Assembly (NCBI RefSeq): GCF_010726085.1
Contig: NZ_AP022560.1
Span: 5,766,001-5,830,000 of the forward strand
Source: Mycolicibacterium moriokaense
Lineage (GTDB): Bacteria; Actinomycetota; Actinomycetes; Mycobacteriales; Mycobacteriaceae
Length of the DNA: 64,000 nt
Direction: 5' to 3'
The stretch's first letter is position 1; every line of letters starts with the position of its first letter. The position numbers were made by a program, and so were the translations under genes. A model generated the notes under the pieces. It did not search any database. It had not been told where the DNA came from and worked only from the letters and a program-made list of their open reading frames with translations. This document shows positions 16,847 through 26,576 of this stretch, one piece after another.

Positions 16847-17728
16847 TCAGTAATACCGGTCCGGGCCGCGGCCGGCCATCGCCTCCAGCCGCGCGATGCG
16901 GTCCTCCATCGGCGGGTGCGTCGAGAAGAGCTTGCCGATCCGCTCCCCTGCCCGGAACGGGTTGGCGATCATCAGGTGCGCTTGATCGGCCAGCTGCGGC
17001 TCCGGCGGCAGCGGTGCCTGCTGCACACCCGCGCTGATCTTGCGCAGCGCACTCGCCAACGCCAGCGGATCGCCCGTCAACTCCGCGCCCGACTGGTCGG
17101 CCTGGTACTCACGCGACCGCGAAACGGCCAGCTTGATCACCGTCGCCGCGATCGGGCCGAGCAGCGCAACCAGAAGCATCGCAAAGGGATTCGACCCGCC
17201 TTCGCGGCTGCCGCCGAACATCCCCGCGAACTGCGCGACCATCGCCAACGCGGTCACCACCGACGCCATCGCACCGGCCACACACGAGATGAGGATGTCG
17301 CGGTTGTACACGTGGCTGAGCTCGTGGCCGAGGACCGCCCGCAGCTCCCGCTCGTTGAGGATGCCCAGGATGCCCGTCGTGCAGCACACCGCCGCGTTGC
17401 GCGGGTTACGCCCCGTCGCGAACGCGTTGGGGGCCGCGGTGTCGCTGATGTAGAGGCGCGGCATCGGTTGGCGCGCCGTGGTGGCCAGTTCGCGCACGAT
17501 CTTGTACATCACCGGCGCCTGCATCTCGGTCACCGGCTGCGCGTGCATCGCCCGAAGCGCCAGCTTGTCGCTGTTGAAGTACACGTAGACGTTCATGCCG
17601 ACGGCGAACAGCACGGCCAGGTACATGATGTTCCGGCCGAACAGCGCCCCGATGAACACGATCAGCGCCGAAAAGCCCGCGAGCAGCAAGAACGTCTTGG
17701 CGGTGTTGGCGTGGGGATGCCAGGTCAT
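16847..17728 (-). CDS. htpX: Membrane-bound zinc metalloprotease HtpX
   Basis: A 293-residue M48 protease that degrades damaged membrane proteins under envelope stress. Two membrane helices lie at about 12-30 and 33-50. The zinc site HELSH is at residues 135-139 and the third ligand is in SREYQAD further on; two more hydrophobic segments follow the active site. Length and architecture are normal for HtpX (Rv0563-like). A GGAAGGAG ribosome site precedes ATG 17728. Its neighbours are the prenyl synthase gene upstream and the secreted protein gene downstream. Confidence 0.92.
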   Translation of the reverse strand: MTWHPHANTAKTFLLLAGFSALIVFIGALFGRNIMYLAVLFAVGMNVYVYFNSDKLALRAMHAQPVTEMQAPVMYKIVRELATTARQPMPRLYISDTAAPNAFATGRNPRNAAVCCTTGILGILNERELRAVLGHELSHVYNRDILISCVAGAMASVVTALAMVAQFAGMFGGSREGGSNPFAMLLVALLGPIAATVIKLAVSRSREYQADQSGAELTGDPLALASALRKISAGVQQAPLPPEPQLADQAHLMIANPFRAGERIGKLFSTHPPMEDRIARLEAMAGRGPDRYY

Positions 17729-17819
17729 CGCGGCTGTCTCCTTCCGGGCCTTCTACTCACACCGAGACGTATCACAGCAGACTTAACGCATAGACAGGCT
17801 CGACGAGTTCCGCAGCCTG

Positions 17820-18827
17820 TCAGCCGTGGCGATTGATGGTGTAGTCCGCCAGCGTCGCCAGCGCCTGCCGGCCGGGACCCTCGGGCAGATTGGCCAGCTC
17901 CTCGCGCGCCCGCGCGGCGTACTCAGCGACCGTCTGCTTGGCCCGGACCATGCCCTGCGAGGCGCGTAACAGCGTCAGCGCCTCCGCCAGGTCGTCGTCG
18001 TTTTCGATCGGCCCGGCGAGCAGCTCACGCAGCCGGTCGGCGTCCGGACCGCTATCCCGTAGCGCGTAGAGCACCGGCAACGTGTGCACGCCCTCGCGCA
18101 GGTCGGTGCCGGGCAGCTTGCCGGATTCGTCTGGGTCGCTGTCGATGTCGATGATGTCGTCGGAGATCTGGAACGCCGTTCCGACGATGCCGCCGAGGCG
18201 GCTCAGCCGCTCGATCTGCTCCTCGTCGGCGCCCGAGAACGTCGCCCCGAACCGGCCGGAGGCCGCGATCAGGCAGGCGGTCTTCTCGTACACCACCTTG
18301 AGGTAATGCTCCACGGAGTCGACGTGGTCGGCCGCGCCGCGGGTTTCGCGCATCTGGCCCGTGACCAGCTGGGCGAAGGTATCGGCGATGATGCGCACCG
18401 CCTCGGGCCCCAGCCGCGAAACCAGCCGCGACGCCGTCGCGAACAGGTAGTCACCGGCCAGGATCGCGATGTTGTTGCTCCACCGCGCGTTGGCGCTGGG
18501 CGCACCGCGACGCATCTGCGCCTCGTCCATCACATCGTCGTGATACAGCGTCGCCAGGTGCACCAGCTCGATGACCGCCCCCGCGACGTCGACCTGCCAC
18601 GCATCGGGTTCTGGCCCCAGCCGGGCCGCCAACACGGTGAACAGGGGCCGGAAACGTTTCCCGCCGGCCTGGAACAGGTGCTGGACGGCCTCGGACATCA
18701 GTTCGTCGGCTTTGCCCAGCTCAGTGGCCATGAGATCTTCGATACGGGCGACGGCCTCGCGAACGTCCTGCGCAAACACGGGGTCTCCGAAGTCGACCCC
18801 TGCTACCACACTCGCGGGCGTTCTCAC
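17820..18827 (-). CDS. grcC1: Polyprenyl diphosphate synthase (GrcC1-like)
   Basis: A 335-residue trans-prenyltransferase that elongates an allylic diphosphate with isopentenyl diphosphate; in this setting the product is probably the menaquinone side chain. The first aspartate-rich motif is HDDVMDEAQMRRG, the second DDIIDIDSD, and GGKRFRP lies near the start of the fold. GTG 18827 is chosen because TATGTT at 18834-18839 sits 6 nt upstream and because VRTPASVVAG matches the family N-terminus; a longer open frame has no ribosome site. It is divergent from menJ with only 21 nt between start codons. Confidence 0.9.
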   Translation of the reverse strand: MRTPASVVAGVDFGDPVFAQDVREAVARIEDLMATELGKADELMSEAVQHLFQAGGKRFRPLFTVLAARLGPEPDAWQVDVAGAVIELVHLATLYHDDVMDEAQMRRGAPSANARWSNNIAILAGDYLFATASRLVSRLGPEAVRIIADTFAQLVTGQMRETRGAADHVDSVEHYLKVVYEKTACLIAASGRFGATFSGADEEQIERLSRLGGIVGTAFQISDDIIDIDSDPDESGKLPGTDLREGVHTLPVLYALRDSGPDADRLRELLAGPIENDDDLAEALTLLRASQGMVRAKQTVAEYAARAREELANLPEGPGRQALATLADYTINRHG

Positions 18828-18848
18828 CCTGCCAACATACTGGGAACC

Positions 18849-20069
18849 ATGGATATGCGAGCCGACGTGGTCGTGGTCGGGGCTGGACCCGCCGGTTCGG
18901 CCGCCGCGGCGTGGGCCTGCCGCGCCGGGCGCGACGTGCTCGTGATCGACTCCGCACAATTCCCCCGCGACAAGGCGTGCGGCGACGGGCTGACCCCGCG
19001 GGCGGTCCAGGAGATGGAGCGCCTCGGGCTCGGTGAGTGGCTGGATGGCCGCGTGCGGCACCGCGGACTGCGCATGTCGGGGTTCGGCGCCGACGTGGAA
19101 ATCGAGTGGCCGGGACCGTCGTTTCCGACGACGTCCAGCGCGGTGCCGCGCACCGAACTGGACGACCGTATCCGCATGGTCGCCGTCGACGAGGGTGCCA
19201 AGATGCTACTCGGCACGAAAGCCGTTGACGTACATCATGATTCGTCTGGGCGCGTGTCGTCGCTGGTTCTCGACTCAGGTGCGGAGATCGGGTGCGGTGA
19301 ACTGATCGTGGCCGACGGTGCGCGCTCGACACTGGGCCGGGTGCTGGGCCGCGAGTGGCACAAGCAGACGGTCTACGGGGTGGCGATCCGCGGCTACATC
19401 GCCACGCCGCGGGCCAGCGAGCCGTGGATCACGTCGCACCTGGAGCTGCGCTCACCGGAGCGTGAGGTGCTGCCGGGCTACGGCTGGATCTTCCCGCTGG
19501 GCAACGGCGAGGTGAACATCGGCGTCGGTGCGCTGGCAACCTCGAAACGCCCGGCCGACGCCGCACTACGGCCGCTGATGTCGTATTACACCGACCTGCG
19601 CCGCGAGGAGTGGGGCTTCGACGGCCAGCCGCGCGCGGGCCTGTCGGCGCTGCTTCCGATGGGCGGCGCGGTCTCGGGGGTCTCCGGGCCGAACTGGATG
19701 CTGATCGGCGACGCCGCGGCCTGCGTCAATCCGCTCAACGGTGAGGGCATCGACTACGGGCTGGAGACGGGCAGGCTGGCGGCCGAGCTGCTGGGCACCG
19801 GAGACCTGACGGCGGCGTGGCCCGCGGTCCTGTCGGAGCACTACGCGCAGGGCTTCTCGGTGGCCCGCCGGCTGGGTCTGCTGCTGACGATTCCGCGGTT
19901 CCTGCCCGCGACGGGGCCGCTGGCGATGCGGTCGACGTTCCTGATGACGATCGCGGTGCGCGTGATGGGCAACTTCGTCACCGATGAGGATGCGGATTGG
20001 GTTGCGCGCGTGTGGCGGCGAGCCGGGGCGCTGTCGCGCCGGATCGACGAACGACCGCCGTTCCGCTAG
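18849..20069 (+). CDS. menJ: Menaquinone reductase MenJ (geranylgeranyl reductase family)
   Basis: A 406-residue FAD enzyme of the geranylgeranyl reductase family, orthologous by position and sequence to Rv0561c. That protein saturates one isoprene unit of menaquinone-9 to give MK-9(II-H2). GAGPAGSAAA near residues 11-20 binds FAD, with a second FAD contact at GDAAACVNPLNGEG. CGDGLTPRAV near 42-51 is typical of the family. The gene is divergent from grcC1 and its 3' end overlaps the convergent small membrane gene by 4 nt. No separate regulator is visible. Confidence 0.9.
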   Translation: MDMRADVVVVGAGPAGSAAAAWACRAGRDVLVIDSAQFPRDKACGDGLTPRAVQEMERLGLGEWLDGRVRHRGLRMSGFGADVEIEWPGPSFPTTSSAVPRTELDDRIRMVAVDEGAKMLLGTKAVDVHHDSSGRVSSLVLDSGAEIGCGELIVADGARSTLGRVLGREWHKQTVYGVAIRGYIATPRASEPWITSHLELRSPEREVLPGYGWIFPLGNGEVNIGVGALATSKRPADAALRPLMSYYTDLRREEWGFDGQPRAGLSALLPMGGAVSGVSGPNWMLIGDAAACVNPLNGEGIDYGLETGRLAAELLGTGDLTAAWPAVLSEHYAQGFSVARRLGLLLTIPRFLPATGPLAMRSTFLMTIAVRVMGNFVTDEDADWVARVWRRAGALSRRIDERPPFR

Positions 20070-20332
20070 CCGTCGTCCTCGCCGCGAAGCATCCGTTTCT
20101 GCAGTGCCAGCGCGATAGTCACATCCGCGGGTGTCTTGTTCTCCGCGCTTGAAGCGGTGAGCCCCAACGCAATCAGGATGTCGGCCGCGGTGATGAACAG
20201 ACCCCACCAGTACGCCCAGCGGACCGTGGGGTCGGGCTGCGTCGCGAAGTAGATGATGAGGAAGAGCGGACCGACGATGCCGAAGACGAACGTCATCGCC
20301 TGAAACATCAGATACCGCTTGAACGTAGCCAT
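20066..20332 (-). CDS. Small membrane protein, unknown function
   Basis: An 88-residue protein with two membrane helices, at about residues 10-28 (AMTFVFGIVGPLFLIIYF) and 40-58 (WWGLFITAADILIALGL), and a charged C-terminal tail. ATG 20332 has no Shine-Dalgarno sequence; TATTCT lies 9 nt upstream, consistent with a very short leader. It overlaps the end of menJ by 4 nt in convergent orientation and is divergent from the gene at 20354. I do not recognise the family. Confidence 0.65.
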   Translation of the reverse strand: MATFKRYLMFQAMTFVFGIVGPLFLIIYFATQPDPTVRWAYWWGLFITAADILIALGLTASSAENKTPADVTIALALQKRMLRGEDDG

Positions 20333-20353
20333 CTCGCGTGCAGAATAGCGCGG

Positions 20354-20794
20354 GTGGCCCAGCGGATGGTCGATGTGTACCGCGCTCCGATGCGGTCCCG
20401 CAGTGACGACTTCGACTTGCGACCGACCATCGAGCGTGCGCTGACGAAGGGCCTCGTCGGCTTCGGCGACGCAGGAGCCGACGAACGACTGGACCGTCGG
20501 GTCGCCCGGTTCGGTGCCGTGGCCGACGGTTCTTTCGTATGGACCCGCGACGCCGACGGGCTGTACTGGCTGGGTCGCATCGAGGGCCCGCTCTTTTACG
20601 ACGACGACGGCGCCGCGGTCGACCTCGTCCACGCGCGACCCTGCCGGTGGGTCACCAATCCGGTGCTCGAGCCTGACGTACCCGCCGCGGTGCTAGCCAC
20701 CTTCGCGCGAGGCGGGCGCAATTTCCAACAGACGCACGACCCAAACGTGGGTGAGCAAACCGCGGCGATTTGGCGCAAGCGGCACGGAATTTAA
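20354..20794 (+). CDS. Conserved hypothetical protein
   Basis: A 146-residue soluble protein. It contains the pattern FVWTRDADGLYWLGRIEGP around residues 57-75 and WVTNPVLE near 99, suggesting a small beta-rich fold, with an acidic DDDGAAVDL loop between them. I cannot assign a family. The start is GTG 20354, with ATG at 20366 as an alternative; only 21 nt separate it from the divergent membrane protein gene. Confidence 0.6.
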   Translation: MAQRMVDVYRAPMRSRSDDFDLRPTIERALTKGLVGFGDAGADERLDRRVARFGAVADGSFVWTRDADGLYWLGRIEGPLFYDDDGAAVDLVHARPCRWVTNPVLEPDVPAAVLATFARGGRNFQQTHDPNVGEQTAAIWRKRHGI

Positions 20795-20936
20795 GCGCTA
20801 AACGCGTCTTGAACACCTCGGAATTTGACAGCCAGACTAAATATAAGCCCTGCTAGAGGAGCTATTCTCGACGGCTCGGCAGGATTATTCTTGAGCGCAC
20901 GGGCGTTCCACCAAGCATCGGCGGAAGGAATCCACG

Positions 20937-21167
20937 ATGCAAAGACTGATAGTTCGATCGGCGGTCGCTGCAATAGCCATTGCTGCCGCTGCGTTGGGCT
21001 CGGTCACCGTTGCGAGCGCCGCCCCGAATGGTCCCTGTGAGGAAGTCACCTACGTCGGTGTGTGCGGGCCCGTCCGCGAGCAGCAGCAGAACCGCACCTC
21101 GCCCCAACAGAGCATGGACGACGTGGTTGTCCCTGGGCTTGGGAACAACCCCCTCACCCTGGGCTAA
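20937..21167 (+). CDS. Small secreted protein (Rv0559c-like position)
   Basis: A 76-residue exported peptide with a signal sequence of about 29 residues (IVRSAVAAIAIAAAALG, cleavage after ASA). The mature part is only about 47 residues, with a Cys pair in GPCEEVTYVGVCGP that can form one disulfide and a Gln-rich segment. A GGAAGGAA ribosome site precedes the ATG. M. tuberculosis has a small secreted protein (Rv0559c) at the equivalent place next to the menaquinone methyltransferase gene, so this may be its counterpart. Function unknown. AT-rich DNA just upstream (20820-20880) probably holds the promoter. Confidence 0.7.
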   Translation: MQRLIVRSAVAAIAIAAAALGSVTVASAAPNGPCEEVTYVGVCGPVREQQQNRTSPQQSMDDVVVPGLGNNPLTLG

Positions 21168-21232
21168 CCAACGCGCTTAACTAGTTGATGGCCTGCACCA
21201 GGTGCGTGCGATCAACCACTTAGTGCCCGGCG

Positions 21233-22291
21233 CTAGCCGAGCGATTTCGCGAACCCGCTGACGTCGCGCATGGTGGCGTCGAAAACCTCTGGCATCACAT
21301 GCCCTGTGATGAGGTCACCGCCATGGCAGGTGCCGGGAATCAGGCGCCCCACCGTCGGTACGCCCGCCTGCACGAGGCGGCGGTAGTACTGCAGTCCTTC
21401 GTCGCGCAGCGGATCCAGTTCGTTGACCGAAATGACGTGCGGCGGCATGCCCGCCAGGTCTTCATCCGTGGCGAGCCCGGCCCAGCAAGTGACGTCGTCG
21501 GAGTGGCTGTTGGTCGGGTCGTAGAGCGAGCCGAGCAGCGCCAGTTGCTGGCATGAGATGAAGTAGTCGTCGTTCTCGGTGAGCGAGGGCAGATCCTCAC
21601 ACTCCTCGAGCCAGCGGTTCGATATGTACGGGCACTGCGCGTAGAAGCCGGCGATCTCGTGCAGCCACCCTTCCCGTTTCGCCTTGTGCGACACGGTGAG
21701 TGTGAGGTTTCCGCCGCCGGATTCGCCGTTCACGATCAGGTGCGTGATGCCGAGTTCGGCGCGGTTGGCGGCGGTCCATCGAACACCGGCCGCGCAGTCG
21801 TTCAGACCCGCGGGGAACGGGTGCGGACCCAGCTTGCCCGCCGAATTGCGGAACTCGACGCCGACGACGACAACCCCTGTCGCGGCGAGGGATTCGCGCA
21901 GTCTGATGTAGGCCGTGTCGGCGGCGCTGCTGATCGCCATGCCGCCGCCGTGCAGATGCACCACCGCGGGCAGCGGACCGGTCGCGGCGTCCGGCCGGCT
22001 GATGTACAGCGTGATCTCGTTGCCGTCCACGCCGGTGATCGTGGTCGTCGTCGTGGTGACACCGGTGGTCTCTTCAGCGCGCGAGGCGAACAGGTCGAAG
22101 ACCGCACCCATGCCCTCCTCGCTCATCGCGGCGAAGGCCAGTCGATCCTCGAGGGGTGAGTCGACGGAGAGCGGTATCGGCGGCTGTCTCCCGTCGAGCC
22201 CGAACTCCGCGAACGCCTTGACCATTCGTGGATCCGAGCGCGGATCGGTGCCGAGTGTCATGTCCGGGTCAGCGTGACGTCCGTAGGCCAT
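21233..22291 (-). CDS. Alpha/beta hydrolase (hormone-sensitive lipase family esterase)
   Basis: A 352-residue esterase of the HSL (Lip) family. HLHGGG near residue 115 forms the oxyanion hole, NGESGGGN carries the nucleophile Ser (GxSxG), NELDPLRDE supplies the Asp and GTCHGGD the His. ATG 22291 is chosen because TACGGT at 22298-22303 lies 6 nt upstream (leaderless); GTG 22315 is the alternative. There is no signal peptide, so it acts in the cytoplasm, probably on short or medium acyl esters. It is not part of the conserved menaquinone set. Confidence 0.88.
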   Translation of the reverse strand: MAYGRHADPDMTLGTDPRSDPRMVKAFAEFGLDGRQPPIPLSVDSPLEDRLAFAAMSEEGMGAVFDLFASRAEETTGVTTTTTTITGVDGNEITLYISRPDAATGPLPAVVHLHGGGMAISSAADTAYIRLRESLAATGVVVVGVEFRNSAGKLGPHPFPAGLNDCAAGVRWTAANRAELGITHLIVNGESGGGNLTLTVSHKAKREGWLHEIAGFYAQCPYISNRWLEECEDLPSLTENDDYFISCQQLALLGSLYDPTNSHSDDVTCWAGLATDEDLAGMPPHVISVNELDPLRDEGLQYYRRLVQAGVPTVGRLIPGTCHGGDLITGHVMPEVFDATMRDVSGFAKSLG

Positions 22292-22456
22292 TGCGCGACC
22301 GTACAACGGAGCCACGCCGCCCGGCCCGGATTTCGGTTACTCGACTGCCTCGAACGGTTCGCCGTCCAGCGCGACGGACGGCCTGCCGTCTCCTCATGGC
22401 CATAAGTTAATACTGATTCTCCGTCGCTACCGGCACTTGGCCTGCTGCGGAGTTGC

Positions 22457-23149
22457 TCAGTGTGACGGCTTGGTCGCGGCGTGCAGCGCCACGATCCCGC
22501 CGGTGAGGTTGCGCCACCGCACCGCCGACCAGCCGGCGTCGGCGATGTCGCGCGCGAGGTCCGGCTGGTCGGGCCAGGCGCGGATGGACTCGGCGAGATA
22601 GACGTAGGCGTCGGGGTTAGACGACACCGCGCGCGCCATTCGCGGCAGCGCCCGCATCAGGTACTCCTTGTAGAGCGTCGCGAACGCCCGGTTCGTCGGC
22701 GTCGAGAACTCGCACACCACCAGCCTGCCGCCGGGTTTCGTCACGCGCGCCATCTCCCGCAGCGCCGCCGAGTGGTCGACGATGTTGCGCAGCCCGAAGC
22801 TGATGGTCACGCCGTCGAATACCTCGTCGGCGAACGGCAGTTTGGTGCCGTCCGCGGCGACCTTCGGCACGTTGCGCGCGCGACCGGCGGCGAGCATGCC
22901 GACCGAGAAGTCCGCGGCCACGCACCACGCCCCCGAGGTCTGCAGCTCCACCGTCGAGACCGCGGTGCCCGCCGCGAGGTCGAGGACGGTATCGCCGGGC
23001 CCGATGCGCAGCGCCGAGCGCGTCGCGCGCCGCCAGAACCGGTCCTGACCGAGCGACAGCACGGTGTTGGTGAGGTCGTAGCGGCGTGCCACCGCGTCGA
23101 ACATCGAGGCGACCTCGTGGGGGTCCTTGTCCAGCGTCGCGCGGCTCAC
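22457..23149 (-). CDS. menG: Demethylmenaquinone methyltransferase (UbiE/MenG type)
   Basis: A 230-residue SAM methyltransferase that performs the last ring methylation in menaquinone synthesis. [13 protein letters not shown] and DRFWRR are UbiE signatures, [14 protein letters not shown] is SAM motif I, and SFGLRNIVD and [14 protein letters not shown] follow. It matches Rv0558 (also called menH or ubiE). GTG 23149 is chosen: TAGCGT at 23157-23162 is 7 nt upstream, and [17 protein letters not shown] is the expected N-terminus. Its start faces the divergent SDR gene 69 nt away. Confidence 0.92.
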   Translation of the reverse strand: MSRATLDKDPHEVASMFDAVARRYDLTNTVLSLGQDRFWRRATRSALRIGPGDTVLDLAAGTAVSTVELQTSGAWCVAADFSVGMLAAGRARNVPKVAADGTKLPFADEVFDGVTISFGLRNIVDHSAALREMARVTKPGGRLVVCEFSTPTNRAFATLYKEYLMRALPRMARAVSSNPDAYVYLAESIRAWPDQPDLARDIADAGWSAVRWRNLTGGIVALHAATKPSH

Positions 23150-23218
23150 AGCGCCGACGCTACCTGCCGAGTTGCTGTCAACGGGAATGCCCAGGGCCTT
23201 TCCGGGCATTCTGTGAAC

Positions 23219-24043
23219 GTGACGGAAAAAGTTTGGTTCATCACCGGGACATCACGAGGCTTCGGCCGGGAGTGGGCCATCGCGGCCCTGGAGCGCGGAG
23301 ACAAGGTGGCGGGCACGGCCCGCGACACTAAGTCGTTGGACGATCTCGTCGAGAAATACGGCGATGCGTTACTGCCCATTCAGCTGGACGTGACCGACCG
23401 CGAGGCGGACTTCGCCGCGGTGAAGCAAGCGCACGACCACTTCGGGCGGCTCGACATCGTCGTGAACAACGCCGGCTACGGCCACTTCGGCTTCATCGAG
23501 GAGTTGACCGAGCAGGAGGCGCGCGACCAGATCGAAACGAACATGTTCGGCGCGCTGTGGGTCACTCAGGCGGCGCTGCCGTATCTGCGGGCGCAGCGCA
23601 GCGGACACATAATTCAGGTGTCATCGATCGGCGGGATCACGGCGTTCCAGAACGTCGGCATCTATCACGCGTCGAAGTGGGCGCTCGAGGGGTTCTCGCA
23701 GGCGTTGGCACAGGAGGTCGAGCCGTTCGGGATCCACGTGACGCTGATCGAGCCGGGCGGGTTCGCGACCGACTGGGCGGGGTCGTCTTCTCGCCGTTCG
23801 ACGCCGCTGCCGGATTACAATGAGGTGCACGAGGAAGCCGACCGGAAACGCAGTCAGCGGGTCTCGGCTCCGGGCGATCCGAAGGCGTCGGCGGCAGCGG
23901 TCCTCAAGATCGTCGACGCCGAAAAGCCGCCGCTGAGAGTCTTTTTCGGTGAGCTGCCGCTGCAGTTGGCCAAGGCCGATTACGAAAGCCGGCTGGCGAC
24001 GTGGGAGGAATGGCAGCCGGTCGCCGTCCTGGCACAAGGCTAG
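23219..24043 (+). CDS. Short-chain dehydrogenase/reductase
   Basis: A 274-residue classical SDR. The nucleotide site is TGTSRGFG (residues 9-16), the structural motif NNAGYG, the catalytic Ser is in VSSIGG and the YxxxK motif is YHASK. An Asp-rich LDVTD and lack of an Arg after the first strand do not settle NADH versus NADPH. Oxidoreductases with this profile are often annotated only generically. GTG 23219 is used; an in-frame GTG two codons upstream is possible. The 3' end is followed by a strong hairpin shared with convergent mgtA. Confidence 0.85.
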   Translation: MTEKVWFITGTSRGFGREWAIAALERGDKVAGTARDTKSLDDLVEKYGDALLPIQLDVTDREADFAAVKQAHDHFGRLDIVVNNAGYGHFGFIEELTEQEARDQIETNMFGALWVTQAALPYLRAQRSGHIIQVSSIGGITAFQNVGIYHASKWALEGFSQALAQEVEPFGIHVTLIEPGGFATDWAGSSSRRSTPLPDYNEVHEEADRKRSQRVSAPGDPKASAAAVLKIVDAEKPPLRVFFGELPLQLAKADYESRLATWEEWQPVAVLAQG

Positions 24044-24055
24044 GTTTCTCTTCCG

Positions 24056-24113
24056 CGAGCAGACGTGAACACCCCTCAAATTGGGTAATTCTGGGGGTGC
24101 TCGCGTCTGCTCG
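24056..24113. terminator. Bidirectional hairpin between convergent genes
   Basis: Two 20-nt arms (24056-24075 and 24094-24113; CGAGCAGACG and CGTCTGCTCG at the base) match at 18 of 20 positions around an 18-nt loop. The element lies exactly between the stop codons of the SDR and mgtA genes, so it can end transcription from both sides. No T tract is present. Confidence 0.6.
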
Positions 24114-24123
24114 GCGTGAGGGG

Positions 24124-25251
24124 TCAGGCGGCTTTGCGGCGGCGCAGGCCGATGACGTCGTCGTAGTGACCGAGCAACTCGTTGCAGATCGCCGGCCACG
24201 TTCGACTAAGCACACTGCGACGGGCCGCGACCGAATAGCGCTGCCGTTCGGTGATCAAATGGTCGACGGCATCGGGCAGCCTGGCCTCGAATTCGCCGAC
24301 GGGCAACAGCAGTCCGGTGCGGTACGGCGCGACGAGATCACGCGGCCCGCCGGCATCGGGGGCGATCACCGGCAGGCCCGACGCCATCGCTTCCTGGACC
24401 GCCTGGCAGAAGGTCTCGTGCTCGCCGGGATGGACGAACACGTCCATGCTGGCGTACGCGGCGGCCAACTCGCGGCCGTAGAGCGCTCCGGTGAAAACTG
24501 CTGAAGGCAGCAGATTTTCGAGTTCCGAACGGTCGACGCCGTCGCCAACCACGACCACTTGAAGGTCGTGACGTTCCGCCAGCACGGCCAGCCGCTCGAC
24601 GTGCTTCTCAGGGGCGAGACGGCCGACGAAGCCGACGATCGGCCTACCCTCCGGCGACCACACCCGGCGCAGGCCGTCGTCGCGCGCCGATGGCGCGAAC
24701 CCGGTGATGTCGACCCCGCGCGCCCACTTGTACACCCGCGGGATACGGTGCGCAGTCAGGTTTTCCATCGCCGCGGTCGACGGAGCCAATGTGCGATCGG
24801 CCCGACTGTGAAGATGCCGCGTCCACGCCCACGCAGCCCTGGCGGCGAAGCCGACGCCGTAACTCTCGGCGAAACCTGCGATGTCCGTTTGGTATACCGC
24901 GACCGTCGGCACACCGAGGTAACGCGCGGCGTGCAACCCACCCCACCCGAGCAGCGCGGGCGACGCCAGATGCACGACGTCCGGGTCGAAGCCACGCAGC
25001 ACACTGACCATTCGAGGGCGAGGCACGCCGAGGGGCAGCGAATTGATCTTCGGGAACATCCGCGACGGCATCCGGTGCACACGAACGCCGTCGTGAACCT
25101 TGTCCGCCGGCGGTTCGCCACGCGGGGTGTCCGGCGCGATGACGAGGGTCTCGTGACCCGTGAGGCGCAGATGCTCGATCACCCGGAGCACCGAGTTGGT
25201 GACGCCGTTGACATTCGGGAGGAACGACTCTGCGACGATGGCGACCCGCAC
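24124..25251 (-). CDS. mgtA: GDP-mannose-dependent alpha-mannosyltransferase MgtA-like
   Basis: A 375-residue GT4 retaining glycosyltransferase, the counterpart of Rv0557. MgtA-type enzymes mannosylate a glucuronosyl-diacylglycerol anchor on the way to lipomannan-like glycolipids. The N-terminal domain has [18 protein letters not shown]; the C-terminal nucleotide-sugar domain has [15 protein letters not shown] and the EX7E motif region [22 protein letters not shown] 25251 is chosen since [12 protein letters not shown] is the usual start of the fold; the longer frame has no support. It belongs to the conserved block between the methyltransferase and menD. Confidence 0.88.
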   Translation of the reverse strand: MRVAIVAESFLPNVNGVTNSVLRVIEHLRLTGHETLVIAPDTPRGEPPADKVHDGVRVHRMPSRMFPKINSLPLGVPRPRMVSVLRGFDPDVVHLASPALLGWGGLHAARYLGVPTVAVYQTDIAGFAESYGVGFAARAAWAWTRHLHSRADRTLAPSTAAMENLTAHRIPRVYKWARGVDITGFAPSARDDGLRRVWSPEGRPIVGFVGRLAPEKHVERLAVLAERHDLQVVVVGDGVDRSELENLLPSAVFTGALYGRELAAAYASMDVFVHPGEHETFCQAVQEAMASGLPVIAPDAGGPRDLVAPYRTGLLLPVGEFEARLPDAVDHLITERQRYSVAARRSVLSRTWPAICNELLGHYDDVIGLRRRKAA

Positions 25252-25385
25252 GCCCCAACAGTCCCATCGGCGGCTGTCGCCGAGGTTGCCTCCAGGGATA
25301 TGTCCAGCGAACAGCTGGTGCCGATGAACGTCCGCCTCTGCCGTTCGATTTTCAAGTATCGTGCGCACAGAGAAAGGCGGTTGAC

Positions 25386-26066
25386 ATGCGGAGATCCCGG
25401 GCGGCATTGCTACTGGCCATCGCACTGGTGCTGGCCGTTGCGGGCTGCACCACGAAGGTCGCGGGCACGGCGACCCGGGATCCCGCGCAGCCTCCGCTGA
25501 CGTTGAGCAAGGACGGCTACGGAATCGTGGCGGGCTTCGACGACGCGCCCACCCGCATCGAGATCTTCACCGAGCCGCAGTGTGGCCACTGCGCGGATCT
25601 GCAGAAGGATTTCGCTGACCAGTTCGCCTACTACATCGGCGTCGGCGCCCTGAAGATCACGTACCGCCCGTTGACGTTCCTCGACGACGCCCCCGGCGGC
25701 TACTCGGCGCATGTGAGCAATGCGCTGTTCCTCGCCGCCGACGGCGGGGCGGCGACCGGGACACAGTTCCAGCGCTTCGTCAAAGAGCTGTATGCCCACC
25801 AGCAACGGACCAAGGGTGGGGCCGGGCCCAGCGACGACGAGATCGCGGAGATGGCGAAGACCGCGGGCATGCCGGACGAGATCGTCGACCGTATCGCCGA
25901 CGGTGGATCGGCAGTCGATGTGGCGGACATGGACACCAACAACTTCGAGTATCTCTACGAGATCGACAACCTAACGACCGGTACGCCAACGGTTTACGAC
26001 CCGGAGAACGACGAGAAGCTCGATATCTACGACAACAACTGGCTGACGAAGCTGATGCAGACCTAG
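25386..26066 (+). CDS. DsbA-like thioredoxin-fold lipoprotein
   Basis: A 226-residue secreted protein. The signal peptide ends in LAVAGC, a lipobox with Cys near residue 21. A thioredoxin-like domain follows with active-site CGHC near residues 66-69 ([12 protein letters not shown]) and the cis-Pro segment TGTPTVYDP near the C-terminus. The predicted role is disulfide formation or isomerisation outside the membrane. GAAAGGCGG supports ATG 25386. It sits between mgtA and the Rv0556-like membrane gene, where I recall no such gene in M. tuberculosis, so it may be an insertion. Its 3' end overlaps the convergent gene by 4 nt. Confidence 0.8.
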   Translation: MRRSRAALLLAIALVLAVAGCTTKVAGTATRDPAQPPLTLSKDGYGIVAGFDDAPTRIEIFTEPQCGHCADLQKDFADQFAYYIGVGALKITYRPLTFLDDAPGGYSAHVSNALFLAADGGAATGTQFQRFVKELYAHQQRTKGGAGPSDDEIAEMAKTAGMPDEIVDRIADGGSAVDVADMDTNNFEYLYEIDNLTTGTPTVYDPENDEKLDIYDNNWLTKLMQT

Positions 26067-26554
26067 GTGCGGGTGCGGCGGCGCTCGAGGAACGCGAGCG
26101 CGCCCAGCGCCGCCCCGGCGATCAGCCAGCCGACGACGGCGATCGAACCGGCCGGGATGATCGCCAGCGACGCGTTGCGGTCCCGCACCCGCACGAGATC
26201 CGGGTTGTTCGTGTCGTATTCGACGTAGATCCGCATGCCCGTCTCCAGCTCGGACGGATAGAGCACACCCAGTTCGGGTCGGTAGGTCACGCGGTCGGGC
26301 GTGACGAACTCGATCGTCGAGCGCCGCGGTCCGGCGCTCAGTACCTCGGCGGCCGCGACGCCCATATGCCGCTCGATCTGCCGGTCGTTGCGCCATGCCC
26401 CGACCACCATGAGCACCGACTGCAGCGTCACCAGACACGCGACGAGCACGATCCCGATACGGATCCGCCGAATGATGCGCTGCGACCGGGTCTCGCCGGG
26501 GCGCGGCGTCAACCGCGGAATCAGCTTGCGCCCCAACGCCATAACTGCCGTCAC
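26063..26554 (-). CDS. DUF3592-like membrane protein (Rv0556 position)
   Basis: A 163-residue protein with two membrane helices, at about residues 33-53 (IGIVLVACLVTLQSVLMVVG) and 135-153 (AGSIAVVGWLIAGAALGAL), flanking an extracytoplasmic beta-rich domain of about 80 residues that includes VEYDTNNPDLVRV. This layout resembles DUF3592 proteins. The position after menD matches Rv0556 in M. tuberculosis. GTG 26554 lies 22 nt beyond the menD stop; ATG 26541 is an alternative. Function unknown. Confidence 0.65.
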   Translation of the reverse strand: MTAVMALGRKLIPRLTPRPGETRSQRIIRRIRIGIVLVACLVTLQSVLMVVGAWRNDRQIERHMGVAAAEVLSAGPRRSTIEFVTPDRVTYRPELGVLYPSELETGMRIYVEYDTNNPDLVRVRDRNASLAIIPAGSIAVVGWLIAGAALGALAFLERRRTRT

Positions 26555-26576
26555 AGCGCAATCTCGTTCGCTCGGC

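Noticed and set aside
18084..18848. A 255-codon upstream extension of the menJ frame
   Set aside because: It is antisense to grcC1; the real start at 18849 is followed at once by the FAD-binding strand.
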